A stretch of DNA of 64,000 bases, taken from assembly GCF_029227915.1 (NCBI RefSeq), contig NC_079885.1:19603001-19667000 (forward strand), read 5' to 3'. Shown piece after piece: positions 44,555-57,258 of the stretch. Numbering within the stretch: the first letter of the stretch is position 1; every line of letters begins with the position of its first letter. The stretch comes from Hydractinia symbiolongicarpus (Eukaryota > Cnidaria > Hydrozoa > Anthoathecata > Hydractiniidae). The position numbers and the translations under genes are program-made. The notes below the pieces were generated by a model. The model had not been told where the DNA came from, searched no databases, and saw only the letters and a program-made list of their open reading frames with translations.

Positions 44555-47500
44555 TTAATCTTCATCAAAGTCATCCGGCATCGATAGATCACATAACATT
44601 TGTATCTTGTACGTAATTTTATCTACAAAAGAGCCTATATTGGTTTGAAAAAAGTAGCTTTCCCAAAGGTTTCACTTTATACAACATTCTATACCATTTA
44701 AATAAAAAAAAGGTTTTGAATAAACTTTTTTAGTTCAAAAACGTAACATGTTTTATCCACCTCAGAAAAATTACTTAAACAGCTAACTGCTATAATCCAG
44801 TAAGTTACTTTCTAGCCTCTTGTTATTAACTACACTCCAAAAATTTTCTGAAAAAAAACTCAATACTCCGCTATAAGATAAGCTAAGGTAATTGATACAA
44901 AAATAAAGGACGTGCAATAAAGAGCTGCTTAAGTCTTTTCAAGGGAATGTAGACATCCTGATTGTGAAAAGCAAAATTAAAGGTTCGTTTTTATTTGACT
45001 TCAGTTACTGCTATAGTGCACTTATGAGATTCTTTTTCTAGTGCGTGCAAACTTTGACAAAATCTTGAAGAGCGATTTTGTCCAATTGTGCACGCGCTAA
45101 CAAAAAACAATAAACAAGCCTAAAGTCACGATCCTGAAATGTTAAAGACTTCATTGGCAAAATTTTTCTTAACTTTATTTTTTTCGTTTGCCTCTTCAAA
45201 TTTTGCCCAAATTTTGGCCATTTTTAAATTTTTGTTATTTCTTTAAAAAATGTTAAAACACTTCTTTGGTCAGGTATTTCATGGCGCATTAAAAATGCAA
45301 GTCAGCAAAAAGTTTGCGCACAGTTCAAGGTCTTAAAAGAAATCTTCAAAACAAATGCACAAAATAGTTGAAAGTTAATTGTCACAAAGACTAGAAAATT
45401 CCTGAAAACGTCGACTAAGGGTGAACTGTTCATTATGGTGTGTTTTGAAAAAATCGACCTTTTAAAAAACTTAAATGGACCCATTTATCCATCGTCTCAA
45501 ATACATTCCAACCCATATTTTCAACGGTCGTAATTAACCGTCGGTCTAGATGTTCAACACCTTGAGTTTCGAGCCGATAGAGTATATTAACGAATTAACG
45601 AATTAAATTAAAACACATAATCAACATAACTGATGTGGTACTCACCGAATCCTGTAGTAATAGCTTTGGGGAAAACTTGATATTTCACAAAGAGAAAGTA
45701 GACTGGAATTCCAAATAAAATAAACAGCAGACAGTATAATGATTGAAGCGGATAATCGTAAAAAGGAGCGATGACCAGATAAAGTGAGCACAACAAAACC
45801 ACAATGGGAATTCCAATAAATACCTGAAAAAAAAAACACAAAAGAATAAGTAAGATTTGGTTCTCCCCTTTTGAGGAAAACATTGCATGTCTCAAAACTC
45901 AAAGAGCATTGTTATTAATTCAAAGCGATTAAATTTCTCATATCTGGCGCAGTTTTTATGAACACATCAATTTAAGAGCATCACCAGGCCCAATCTAAGC
46001 ATATTTCGAAAGGTTCAGGTTAAACAACAACATGCAATACTGTGACTCAAAAATGGTTTATTTATGGAATTGTAGAGGCAGGGCAAGAGAAAATCACAGA
46101 AATGTCAGCATAGAAGTAAGTTATATTATTCACCTTATAAAGGTGAGACTAATACTAGTTAGTAATTCTTATAAAAACATTTGATTATAAGAAACAATTC
46201 ATAAGTGTCACATAAAACCTAAATTAAACAATTTCCGAGGCCCTCACTCAATTTATTGACCGGACAACGTATACCCGTAGAGCGCAGTATCTGCAACGAG
46301 AAAGAAAGCCACTTCTTTGGTACTTCGAATTTTGGAGGCCGTATATAAATTTATGTCTCTCGGTCTTTTTATGATGGCTTAGGTTAGTTAAAGGGAGATG
46401 TTTGACATTCTTAGACAGCTCATGAAGCTTTATTTCTTAGCAATCAAGACCTGTCGTCAACTTTTAAACCTTTCGCAACACCTTCATTGTTCTGATCGGA
46501 AAAACACATCCTACTGCGCTGTAGATGAAATAGGTTAAATTCTAGGTGAAAAGTGGATTATATAGATTTTGCAAAAACAATTTCACGCTTTGTAATTGTT
46601 TTTATCATAGCAAATAGAGAAGTGTTTTGCTATATAAAAACATGATCTGTCTTTATCCCAAATATGTTATGGCTGTTTATTGATATCAGTGAGATGGGAA
46701 AACAAAGCGATCAATCATAAGTGGATTATTCATTTGCCAATAACAAAACGGAAATGCACATTTCTCAGACAAGTTGACCAAGCGGTTAAATCTGATTCAA
46801 GGCCAGAGTCATACTCTTTTAAACAAGGCGAAGTTTTCTCAATAAATTTATACTTTCATTAATATTCTCAGTAAGCTGAGACATTCGATGAACATCATTT
46901 ACAGTGGAGAAATCCTTTAAACGTTCATGCCACAAAAATTATACCTTGTACGGTCTTTCAAGATCAGGTTGGCGAATGCGAAGCCATAGAAGTGCTGCTA
47001 CTGTACCACCATAAAACGTCCATGCCGCAAAATTAAAATAATTGACTAATGTTGAAAAGTTCGAGGATTCCGGTATCAACATTATCCATGCAATAATACA
47101 CTAGAAAAAAATAGAGAACAAAACATAACACGGTAAATCATTGCATACTGTTTTCTCAAACAAATAAAATGCTTCCTACCGTAAATATTAACGCCGGTAG
47201 AGGGGTGTGTCGCTTTGTATGAACCATGGCTAATAATTTAGGCATGTGTCCTTCTCTAGCAGAAACGTAGACCAGCCTGAGAAATAAATAAGTTATTATA
47301 TTATGTTTTCTGATCCTTTGCCAAATTTGCTCAAAAATTACGCAGCCTCGAAAATATGAAAAAGGAGGAAATGAGAAAATGAATAAATGAATGCATGTCA
47401 TTGATGATTGTGTACTTGGTAAAGTTAGAAAAAATGCAAAATTGGCAAGTGAGAGGAAAAAATGAAAATGCTTGTTTTTTACCTAGTAAGTATTTCTAAT

Positions 47501-49370
47501 GTTTCATGTTTACAGTTGCATTGGTCGCTTGTCAGGATGATAACGTTGTGGTAAATAAAGTGGTCATTTTTCAAATGGAGTAGTCACATTGAGAACTTTC
47601 CAATACCAACTAAATTTGAGACCAAAAAGGAAGAGTTCTAAGCTTAAGAATTTTCCTACCTTCCACTGGTGAATGCAGAGCCATTAGCTGCACCAAATGT
47701 TGAACAGGCCACAAAAACTGGAATAACCCAAGCCATAACGCCATACAATTGATTTGCCAAAGTCTAAGTGGTAATATATTTAACTGGTCGTAAGACTGTG
47801 AAAATATCCACTGTTACTCGCAGTTGCCATCTTTAGCTTGCAGACAGAGCTTAATAAAGTAGTTATCTATTCGGAGAAGCAAAACAAAAACTTATGGGTT
47901 GTTTGTTTGCGAAAGATTCTCAATGTCAGAATAAAACATTGCAAAATTGTAAAGGTATGAAAATATTTTTTCCTTGTTCGTGCGTAAAGGCGTATGAAAA
48001 ATTTGATTTGATTTTGCAACTGTAGCTAATAGTCGTGGCATTCGAGGAAAAAAAACACTTAAAAAGTACCTTTACAGTTTTACTAAACAATTCTACAAGT
48101 GAAGAATCCTTTCTAAATAAATCAAACGGAAAGCAATAAGGTAGGAACAGAAAAATCAATAAAACTAAAGGGAATCAAAATGTTTGTAATATAAAAATAA
48201 ACCGACGAAGAAAGAATTTGCCATATTTAATTGGCAATTAGTCAAAAAAGAAGGAGCTAGCTGCAACCTACCACAGCTACTGCCTTCGAACTTGCTATTT
48301 GTATTGAAGTGAGTACAGTCAAGTAGGTGATATTGACCATCACATAACACGCAGTCACCAAAGGAATGCCTATCATGATAGCCAGTGGTAAATCTCGGAT
48401 GGGATTTTTAAGTTCTTCTGTAACGTAATTCAAATTATTCCAGCCATCGTAAGCCCATAAACCTCCATAGAAAGCATAACCAATGTCTGATATGCTTTTA
48501 CTTGTTCCGTTAAATGCATCCTTTAAACTGTCGTTATGGCCTAGAGATAGAAAACAGTGTGTGTCTTTCAGTTGGATGTATACTTGGCAAACAAGGAAAA
48601 ATCAATATTTTCATTAAGATTCTAATATTCACTTGTTTAAACCTATTGACGCCGGGGTATTCAGGGCTGATGTAGTTCAGCACGGTTCAGCACCGCATAG
48701 CATTCCTTATCCTGGCTTATGCCATAAAACCCATAAATGATTTCTGTCATGTGATACTTAAAAATAGGCGACTGTTTTTTTCGACTTGGCATAACTTATT
48801 AAAAATCCCACGGCTGGGACGGTATATTTAATTACATTTTTGATATTTTGAATACTTTTTAGCCTTAGGCCACCAACAGTGCCAATTAGACAGAATATCG
48901 TTAAAACGCTTTCACAACCTTTTGTAATGTAATGAACCATTCACTTGGTGGATATTGTTGGGAACAACATCTAGCTACTTATCAAAATAAATAATTTTAC
49001 TATACGCCAATCTCACAAAAACCATAAGCAATAAAAATATTTAAAAAAGAAACAATACCGTGGGGCTTATAAAGGTACAACTTTAAACAAGGTTTAAAGC
49101 CTTTGGGCTTAAATGAGTGTCTACAGCAAAAGGGTGTAAGTTATTATAAAAATTCAATAAATAAGAAACTAAAATATATCAAGTAATTCAAAACATATAA
49201 AAATAGTGCCCTTGAAAATGACAGTGGCATAAAATCAACCTTACCTTGACCAAGTCGGACAAACCCGGTTATAATTAGCATCACTATGGCTAATAATTTT
49301 GTAGCTGTGAAGATAACTTGGACTGAAGTTGCCCAGCGTACGCTAGCGCAGTTTACGAAAACTATAATAC
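44555..49370 (-). CDS. SLC7-type amino acid transporter, shared exons C1-C7 (TM4 to C-terminus)
   Basis: Seven exons encode the common part of a heteromeric amino acid transporter light chain: C1 49245-49370, C2 48272-48540, C3 47660-47763, C4 47180-47276, C5 46945-47100, C6 45646-45823, C7 44555-44622, total 998 bp, stop TAA. All phases agree. Family blocks are [14 protein letters not shown] and [11 protein letters not shown] (C1), [19 protein letters not shown] (C2, the unwound TM6 region), [21 protein letters not shown] (C3), [17 protein letters not shown] (C4) and [14 protein letters not shown] (C5). The short C-terminus ends [13 protein letters not shown]1 begins in phase 1, exactly matching the donor phase of each of four upstream first exons. 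No second copy of these exons is seen between the first exons. SLC7 light chains normally pair with an SLC3 glycoprotein at the plasma membrane and exchange amino acids. Confidence 0.93.
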
Positions 49371-49997
49371 CTAAAATCAAATGAAAAACCTTGTCAGAAC
49401 CAAATAATAACAGAACTTAGTAACATCTAAGCATGGTTCTTATATTGTCAGTTATGTCTCTCAGTAAAAACGGAAATAAATTTGACTTTATATTTAAGGT
49501 CCAGTTTAAAAATCAAAATCAGTTCAATTCCTCATTAAAAAATTTTAAGTGCCTCTTCTAAAATTATGCACCTTAAGAGAAAAACTTTTCGCAGATTTTT
49601 ACGCAGTTGTTTTAGATTTTAGTTTTGGATGAGGCGACGCTATTCTTACCTAAATTGTTGATTATTATTGCAATAACTAATGTTATTGCCCAATTCAAAA
49701 AAAAAAAATAACCTTCCTTGCATTTTTTTTTAAAAAAATTTTGGTTGAGCCTAAGTTTGATTTGCATATATCTACCTAGTTGAAAGGACTGACAAATAAT
49801 AACAAATTACAACCATTCTCAAATCAATGAGGTTTTGGAACAGTTTTACAGGCTTACAATTGATTTGTTAACCTTATTACAGTTAGTACATTTATTTTTG
49901 TTTGGGAGGCTTATTTTATGGAAACAAGGTGTATTAAGAACGATATAGATAAGTAAAAGACCAAGCAACGAGTAAAATAGGAACAAGGCGTTGGCGT

Positions 49998-50174
49998 TCG
50001 ACGGAGAAAGGTATCTTTCTTAGTACAGCTTACCTAAAAAGAGAGCGGCTAGCACTTTTGATAACAACAATTTAGTTCTAATATCGTTACATTCTCCAGG
50101 AAAAAACACTTCGGTTAAGTAATTCCCAATGGTCAATAAAACGGCTGCTAACCCGGCTGGCCGTAACAAAACAG
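49998..50174 (-). pseudogene. Truncated tandem duplicate of the 3' part of exon V1
   Basis: 49998-50174 matches 50238-50414 at an exact 240-bp offset with only a handful of mismatches. It includes the splice donor and about the last 46 codons of V1. The coding sequence then breaks off into a TTAACGTTAACG run. It lies between the V1 donor and C1, so it cannot start a protein but leaves an extra donor-like site in the intron. Confidence 0.9.
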
Positions 50175-50273
50175 TTAACGTTAACGTTAAGTTGATCAAG
50201 TTAACTTTAAAAAATCATCGTTAAACAAAAACGTCCCTCGACGGAGAAAGGTATCTTTCTTACTACAGCTTAC

Positions 50274-50814
50274 CTAAAAAGAGAGCTGCTAGCACTTTTG
50301 ATAACAACAACTTAGTTCTAATATCGTTACATTCTCCAGGAAAAAACACTTCGGTTAAGTAATTCCCAGTGGTCAATAAAACCGCTGCTAACCCGGCTGG
50401 CCGTAACAAAACAGCGGACGAAAACACCAATAAAAAAACAGGAACATTCCCGAAAGCTTCTCTTAAATAGTGGTATTCGCCACCAGAACGAGGTATCATA
50501 GTCCCTAACTCCACATAGCACAAAGATATCAGCAACACCAAAACACCACAAAATGACCATATCAACATAGACATTCCTGCGCTCCCAGCATTGGCAAACA
50601 CGGGCGAGGATGACGCAAATATTCCACTTCCTATCATCGTACCAACAATGAGGGAAACACCACCCAAAATTCCAACAGATTTGCGTACTTTTAATGCCTT
50701 GTAAGTCCCCGCATTCTTATTAGCCTGTATTTTATTGTGTTTAAAATCTGCTCCTGTTGGGTTTTGCAATTCTTCTTCATCGTTATAAGCTTTGTTTTCC
50801 CGCGCGCCACTCAT
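50274..50814 (-). CDS. SLC7 alternative first exon V1
   Basis: 541 bp (180 codons plus one base) with ATG at 50812-50814 (MSGARENKAYND). It encodes a polar N-terminus, TM1 with GTMIGSGIFASSSPVFANAG (the substrate-binding unwound helix), TM2 and TM3, and ends mid-TM4 at KVLAALFLG before a GTAAGC donor in phase 1. Between TM3 and TM4 it has FFPGEC, keeping the cysteine that bonds the SLC3 heavy chain in LAT-type transporters. Spliced to C1-C7 it gives 512 aa, a normal family length. V1 is the first exon nearest the shared part. Confidence 0.9.
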
Positions 50815-52142
50815 GCTGTAAATTTCCCTTTGAAACGGTTTACATAGCCACTTCGAATGAAATCAACGACGATGTTAATATCATCATATGAGTCCTCTGC
50901 AATAAACATATGTGCATGTAATCGAACACCAGTTCAAACTTCAGGACGTGGTTTAATTAGAGTTTGTTGTTTTTGTGATTACATAAATAAAACAAATGTA
51001 TAAATCTTAAGAAATCTTAAGTTTGTTTACCGATGATTTTTTAAAGTTAACTTGATCCAGCATATTTATTTTTAAGTTTTTGCTATTCTTGAAATGGGAG
51101 ACTCAGAGCAACAATCATGTTAGTGCTTCTTGTCGTTCCTCCTTATTTGACCTTGCTGAAGCTTCCATTTTCAGTGTCTTAGAATTTAGTTAGAATTTTA
51201 TGTGGTCGCGGGACCTGTACTTCCGAAGCGTTTAATATCTTAGAGGTTGAGTATATTCAGCGCCAGTGTCAACTCGTAGGCTAGGGACGTTTTCCTGGCA
51301 ATCGACCGTCACGTGTTCTATGGTTTTCCTCATATAGCAAATCATAGAAACAGATCACCGTTGTAAAAAAAAGAATAGATCAGCTATATTCTGGTGTCCA
51401 TTGAACCAAAAATCTTTTCATCCACATAGGCCTAACCAACGAATACCCCTGTATGAGTTGAGAATCAATGGACTTTCATGAATACTCGGGTCTCGTGATA
51501 AAATTAATCTTTTCACACATCATAATATTACCCTATCCCCAAAAACTAATCCAAGTTAAAAACGACTGAATGAAATGCAAGTTGTTGAATTTACTTCAAA
51601 CATAAGTCTAGTATAAATAAAACAATCAGGTAAAAAATTCTTATTGCATTCATTAAGTCTTCACAAAGCTGATCAGAAATACTGCGAAACTTTAAAATCC
51701 GTGTTGGCGATCTTTTTTTGTCATTTAATAATACATAATGTTGTGCACACTTTGTTTAAAGTAATTCGTAGTTTCAAAGATAAAAAAGGCTGTTAAGCGT
51801 GTTTTATTACATCTAATAATTTGCACGTGGAAATGCACCCTAAAGTTTCATATAGATCATTACGAAACTGATTAGGCTATTTAAATAGCTCATTAATCAA
51901 TGACCAATTTAATTTAACACATGTAAGAGTTTCTTGAAAAGAACACGACATTTCCATTTTTAGATAGATAAATTGAAATAGTTTTGCTGGTAATATAAAT
52001 AGTAAGGGTACAGATTTTTGCGCTTTTTTATGCTTACCGCAAAACTTTGTTCGTATATTTTCACTACCAAAGGATTCGAAAATAAGAAAACATACCCCTA
52101 TCAACATTGCCAAGTGCGCAAAAGTAAGCAAAATTTACTGAC
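50815..52142. other. Spacer between V2 and V1
   Basis: Would hold the V1 promoter if V1 is a separate start site. No conserved SLC7 exon, stop or repeat with clear ends was found. Confidence 0.55.
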
Positions 52143-52671
52143 CTAAGAGAACGGCAGCGATCAATTTATTATAAGCTGTTCTTTCTGGCTCGTACCCGAT
52201 AGCTGTGATTATATAATTACCGCAGGTAATTGTGATCAACACCAATGAAGACGGCTTTAAAATGAATACAGTGGTAAAAGAAAATAAAAATGCCGGAAGT
52301 GGACCAAAAGCTGCATGAAAGTAACTGTATTCCCCTCCGCTGGCATTAGGAAACATAGTTCCAAGTTCGCACCAACATAGTGCAGCTAACATGGCCAGAA
52401 CTCCAGAACCTGCCCATACCAGTAGTACAGGACCAGGATCTCCTGCAAAGGTAGCTACACTGGAAGGTGAAGCAAATATACCACTGCCAATCATTGTACC
52501 GACTAACAAACACACGCCACCAATTAAACCAACTTGTCTTTTTAAGCCTGTCTTTTCTATCTCAGCTAGACTATTTTTCTCTTGTGATACTTCCGATAAT
52601 TCTAATGTTTCCTTTTCATCTTTTCCATCTATTTTTTTTGCAGTTGGTAAAAAAATAACCTTTTCTTCCAT
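52143..52671 (-). CDS. SLC7 alternative first exon V2
   Basis: 529 bp with ATG at 52669-52671 (MEEKVIFLPTAKK). It has the same plan as V1: TM1 with GTMIGSGIFASPSSVATFAG, TM2 with ALCWCELGTMFPNASGGEY, TM3, and an end at NKLIAAVLLG with a GTCAGT donor in phase 1. The loop before TM4 reads ITAIGYEPERTAYNK and has no cysteine. With C1-C7 it makes 508 aa. It is much closer to V3 than to V1 or V4. Confidence 0.88.
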
Positions 52672-53520
52672 GTTGTTTGTTGCTAACTTTATAACCTTGA
52701 TTCAGAACGTGTTTCTTTACATAGTAATGTTTTAACAATCCTAACCTACTTAAGGTATGGTTTATACGATGAAAAATGACGAAGAGAGAAACACGCACAT
52801 TTTGCCTACTTAAGAAATGCTTAAATAGCACAACGTCAATTTAATGAAAACTTGTGGTTTATAAATAAGCATTAGCTATGATCAAAATGTTAAACACCTA
52901 AATCTTAAGAAGATAAAGTTAGCATTAGAAATGTTCAGGTGCAAACCAACCCTTGTGCGGTTAATAACAATCGTTAAACAAATAGAGCTTTAATAGCTAA
53001 TATAAATAGCACAGTATGTTAATGTCATTAATTGGTTTGTTCTTGTGACGAAGAAATGATCCTGGTTGTAAAAATTTTAATTTAAAAAAGGTTAAGTTTC
53101 AAAGCGGTAATTTATTTATTAATAAAAAGTTGACAACTTCATTCTTAGGGATCAGGGCATGCAATATCTTACCAAACTCTAAAAGGAGTTATTTTTGTAC
53201 ACATTTCCAAAAGCAAAAATTTAAAATCATAAAACTACATCTTTATCGCCGACTTAAACATTTTCTTATAAGTGACACAGCACAGTCAAATCTGCGCGTG
53301 TATAGAATTGGCTTAAGGGCGTAAAGGCGCAGGAATTGCGACTACGCCAGAATAATAATGGCTTTTAATTACTGAGTTGATCTAAGCGTAAGCACGGACC
53401 GAGATTCTTAAACATGTCATGAAATTATGCGTAATGCTTTTGTAGAACATTACTGTTTTTAAAAAGAGGTTTGAATTATAACAATGTTGAGACAAATTGG
53501 CTCACACTTTTTCTTTGAGA
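52672..53520. other. Spacer upstream of V2
   Basis: Possible V2 promoter region; AT-rich, with no recognised element. Confidence 0.5.
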
Positions 53521-54492
53521 ACTGATGTCAATTTGATTCTCTTGTTATAACTCCCAAAATGTTAGATGATTTTATCAATAATGTTGGGTCTTCTAAGGCC
53601 ATCGGTGTCCTTACAAGGTTCCTGTAGTAGTTGTTTTTAATCTTGGCATCTGTCGTTTCTGTGATCAAAGATTCTGGTGAGAGATCTGACTCTCACAATT
53701 ATTGTTCTATTTGGATCCTCTCTATTATAAGTAAGGTCTTTGATTCGTTGATCAACACTTCTGTTCGTACCCCTACTCTCTTTCTTCTTGTTATTAATGA
53801 CTTTCCTGTTAGTATTCTCAGTATACTTGCTATATGTGCTAATGACCCTACTCTTTACTCGTCTTTACCTATTCTCCATGAAAGACTAAGGAATTTGTGT
53901 GACAGGGTCGAAATGGCTGCTGATTTAAAGTACCATCTTTGTACAGTAATTCAATGGGAACAGAAATGGTTAGTTTCTCTTAATGCTTATAAGACTAAGC
54001 TTCTCTCTAAACATCGCTTTGTGGATCCTATACTGTCTTCTTTTCTTCTGCATGGTAGTACGCTCGGTTAGTCCTCACATATTCGTCTATCAAGTCTTCC
54101 ATTACATCAAATCCATCGCTAAATCTGTTTCTGTGAAGGCAGGTTCTTTTTATCAAGTTCGTCACTTCCATTTGCTCAGAAATGTCATTTGCATCTACAA
54201 GGCTACCATTAGGCCGCGTCTAGAGCACTCCTACCACCTCTAGGCTATAGCCTCTGCTTACTGTTTTCTTCTAATTGACCGACTTCAGAAACGCTTAGGC
54301 AACTTAGTGGTTCATGATCTTCAGGCTAGTCTTCATACTTTCTCTCATCGGAGAAATGTTGCTTCATTGTCGTTCTTCAATAAGCACTTTCATAGACACT
54401 GTTTAAATGACTTGCATCGACTGACACCTTCGCCTAAGTTTTTGTCATTGAACACTCCGTTGTCGTCCACCTCTCATCGTTTGACGGCTTAG
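53520..54492 (+). pseudogene. Decayed non-LTR retrotransposon reverse transcriptase
   Basis: Reads VIKDSGERSDSHNYCSIW and SIISKVFDSLINTS, then PTLFLLVINDF, AADLKYHL, WEQKWLVSLNAYKTKLLS, IYKATIRPRLEH and FSHRRNVASLSFF. These are blocks of an animal LINE reverse transcriptase and its C-terminal region, in order. Much of the central polymerase is deleted (SLINTS is followed at once by the PTLFLL block), the YADD-type active site has degenerated and frames shift. It lies between first exons V3 and V2. Confidence 0.85.
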
Positions 54493-55258
54493 GTTCCTAA
54501 TTGTCATACAAAAATTACATGTCAAGTTTTTTTCTTCGCACTGCGTGGTATAGAGTTTAACAACTCTATATTACGCAGTTGTTTTCCCTTCGAATACGAT
54601 ATTCAGGCTTTTAAGTGTGATGCCATGGTCATCTTTCTCTATATTTGTAACTTTTTCTCCATATAGCTTCCTGCCTGGTAGTGGTTTAAGCCTTGCAGGT
54701 AGCGACCTATTTATCTTTGCAATAGTTGCTCACCTCTGAGATTCCAACCAAGATGGCAGTTAGTTGCGCCTATATACTAGTAATATTAAACCGCTTCCCA
54801 ATCGAAAAGTGCACCGTCACTACGCTTATTTTTAAAGCTTTAAATAACGCTGAAGATTTTACTTTCCAGGATTCTCTACCTGTCAGCGCTGTCTAAATAG
54901 ATAGTTGATACCAGCCTTTATATATCCCTCTTTGTATTTATTACATATCACTTTGGAAGTGGTGTCGTTGGGCCACCCAGGTAAAAAGTTTAGTTTTTTT
55001 ATCTATTATATTTATTTTTTTCGATATATTGTTTTCTTCATATTGAGGTAGTTCATCTACAATCTGAACCATCATCGGGTTTTTTCATTTTCGCGAATGA
55101 GTAGAATTTAGATTTCCTCTTGATAAACAGAGAAATTATTTGCATAAAATTAATTTTTAGCATGATTAAAAATTGGTTACGTTAAAGTATTCAACACGAC
55201 TAAACCATTCCAAGAACGAGAGAAAATCAACCAAGCCAAATTACTTAAATTTACTAAC
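54493..55258. other. Spacer after the LINE relic, 3' of V3
   Basis: Probably the untranslated tail of the LINE relic followed by AT-rich intron. Nothing else recognised. Confidence 0.4.
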
Positions 55259-55817
55259 CTAACAAAACAGCAGCGATTAGTTTACTATACGCAGCTTCTT
55301 CTGGGTCGTAATCAAAAGAGGTGATTATATAATCACCGCAGGTAAGCGCGATCAGCACCAATGAAGACGGCTTCAAAATAAATGTACTGGTGAAAGAAAA
55401 TAAAAAAGCTGGAAGTGGACCAAAAGCTGCATGGATGTAACTGTATTCCCCTCCGCTGGCATTAGGAAACATAGTTCCAAGTTCGCACCAACATAGTGCA
55501 GCTAACATGGCCAGAACTCCACAACCTGCCCATACCAGTAGTACAGGACCAGGATCTCCTGCAAAGGTAGCTACACTGGAAGGTGAAGCAAATATACCAC
55601 TGCCAATGATTGTGCCGACTAACAAACACACGCCACCAATTAAACCAACTTGTCTTTTTAAGCCTTTCTTCTCGAACTCATCCGAAAACTTATTTTTCTC
55701 TTCTGTCATTTCAGATAATTCTGCTTTCTCCTTTCCATCTTTTCCATCTTTTCCGTCGTTTCCATCTGTTGTATTTAATTTCGTTTCTGTGGGCAGATAA
55801 CTAACTTTTTCTTCCAT
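55259..55817 (-). CDS. SLC7 alternative first exon V3
   Basis: 559 bp. The ATG at 55815-55817 (MEEKVSYLPTE) was chosen because it aligns with the start of V2; an in-frame upstream GTG is not needed. A charged repeat (DGKDGKDGKE) lies in the N-terminus. TM1 carries GTIIGSGIFASPSSVATFAG; the exon ends SKLIAAVLLG with a GTTAGT donor in phase 1. The pre-TM4 loop reads ITSFDYDPEEAAYSK, again without cysteine. The predicted product with C1-C7 is 518 aa. The transmembrane part is nearly identical to V2 at the DNA level, so the pair is a recent duplication or is kept alike by gene conversion. Confidence 0.88.
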
Positions 55818-57258
55818 CTTTTGCAGTGATATTGCTCTCACTGTTTACTTAACATTTTACCAGTTATTGTTATTTCGCAATTTTACACAACCAGCTTATG
55901 GTAAGACGCTTAAATCGCATAATGGAAATTTACTGACAATAATATTTAATGACAAAATAATGAAGCTCGTGTAATTAAAAATTCGATCGACAGCTTTATT
56001 GGTATTGTCTTAGCTACTTAATTTGCTGGTTTGTTCTTCACCGCTGATTTTATTTAATGAGAAAAGGCCACAACTTATTTTTATGGCTTTGCGTGCTTGT
56101 AAAATACACGGTTGTTTTATGAACAACTTGTAATGATTTTGGCCAGGTCCCAAGTTGCCTATTTTGCAGCCAATGTCTGACTCTGAATTTGGATATCCCA
56201 ATGTCGATATATTACAGCTGAACAAATCAGAAGGAAAGATTTGTCACTATGGGAATAACTCGTACCAATCCTCTTAATATTGTTTGTGGTGATCCAATAA
56301 CCTAGGTTTTGTTTGCGATGTAAATTTGTAGATAAATGAGATCTACGTGTCGTGCGTAACTTTACTCTGTGTATTTATTTTATGAGCTAAATATCAGTAT
56401 GTAATAAGTCTTAAATTGATACCAAGGATGAAATGATGCAGAAGTACAAACCACCAAGTTATTTACTACACGATTTTGTCATGTGAGGCCATCAGCAGAA
56501 AGATTTTTGACGCCATTTTGAATTTTGGTTTTATACGCTTAGCAACGTTTTGGCTCATTAAGTATTTTAGATGAACGGACATGCTCAACATCCTTTTCAG
56601 CGGGCCTTTTTTTATTTCCTAACGCGGGTCGACTTCTTCCATTCTTTGTGTTAATTTTCAAGATAAAAATGAATGGAAGACAATACGAACGAAGAATAAG
56701 TTATCTATATTGATTTTTATTCGAAAACGTGTTATTTCTGAGGTCCATAGCAGCGTCCTGCGGTGGGGTGAGTGGGAAAGTCAAAGGGAGAAATCCAGTG
56801 ACCCACTTACAATAATTTCTGTTACCTAGCTGTTATTCCCACAAGCAACAATAAAATCTTAAATTGCATCCACTTTAAAAGATTTAAAGAAGCCATTCAG
56901 CAACATTTTCTACCCCTCGGGTAGACACTACATCATCGCAATTATGTTACATATACTCATGATTTTGATGGTAAAAAGTTTTGCAAAATCCGAAAGTCTC
57001 ATCATGCAAACTTTCGGCCTTTCTATTGTTATTTTCTTTGTTTTATATTTCAGAAACTCACATCCTCATTGTTTCTAGATGATTTTTTTTTAAAACGGTA
57101 CTTAGAAAAGTGTATAAGGTTTTAAGAGCTGTAAAAAGAGCGTATTTTTGCCACTTGACTTTCTAACAAAACTTACCTATTACAACACAAAGGAAAAAAC
57201 AAGCAAACAAACAAGCAAGAAATCAACAAAATTAACAAAAAAAATTAATAAAACATAC
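55818..57258. other. Spacer between V4 and V3
   Basis: Possible V3 promoter region. No SLC7 shared exon and no clear repeat was found. Confidence 0.5.

Noticed and set aside
52391-52735. Plus-strand ORFs opposite V2 and V3
   Set aside because: They are antisense shadows of the SLC7 exons.
55818-55841. Earlier GTG start for exon V3
   Set aside because: The ATG at 55815-55817 aligns with the V2 start, and GTG initiation is not expected here.
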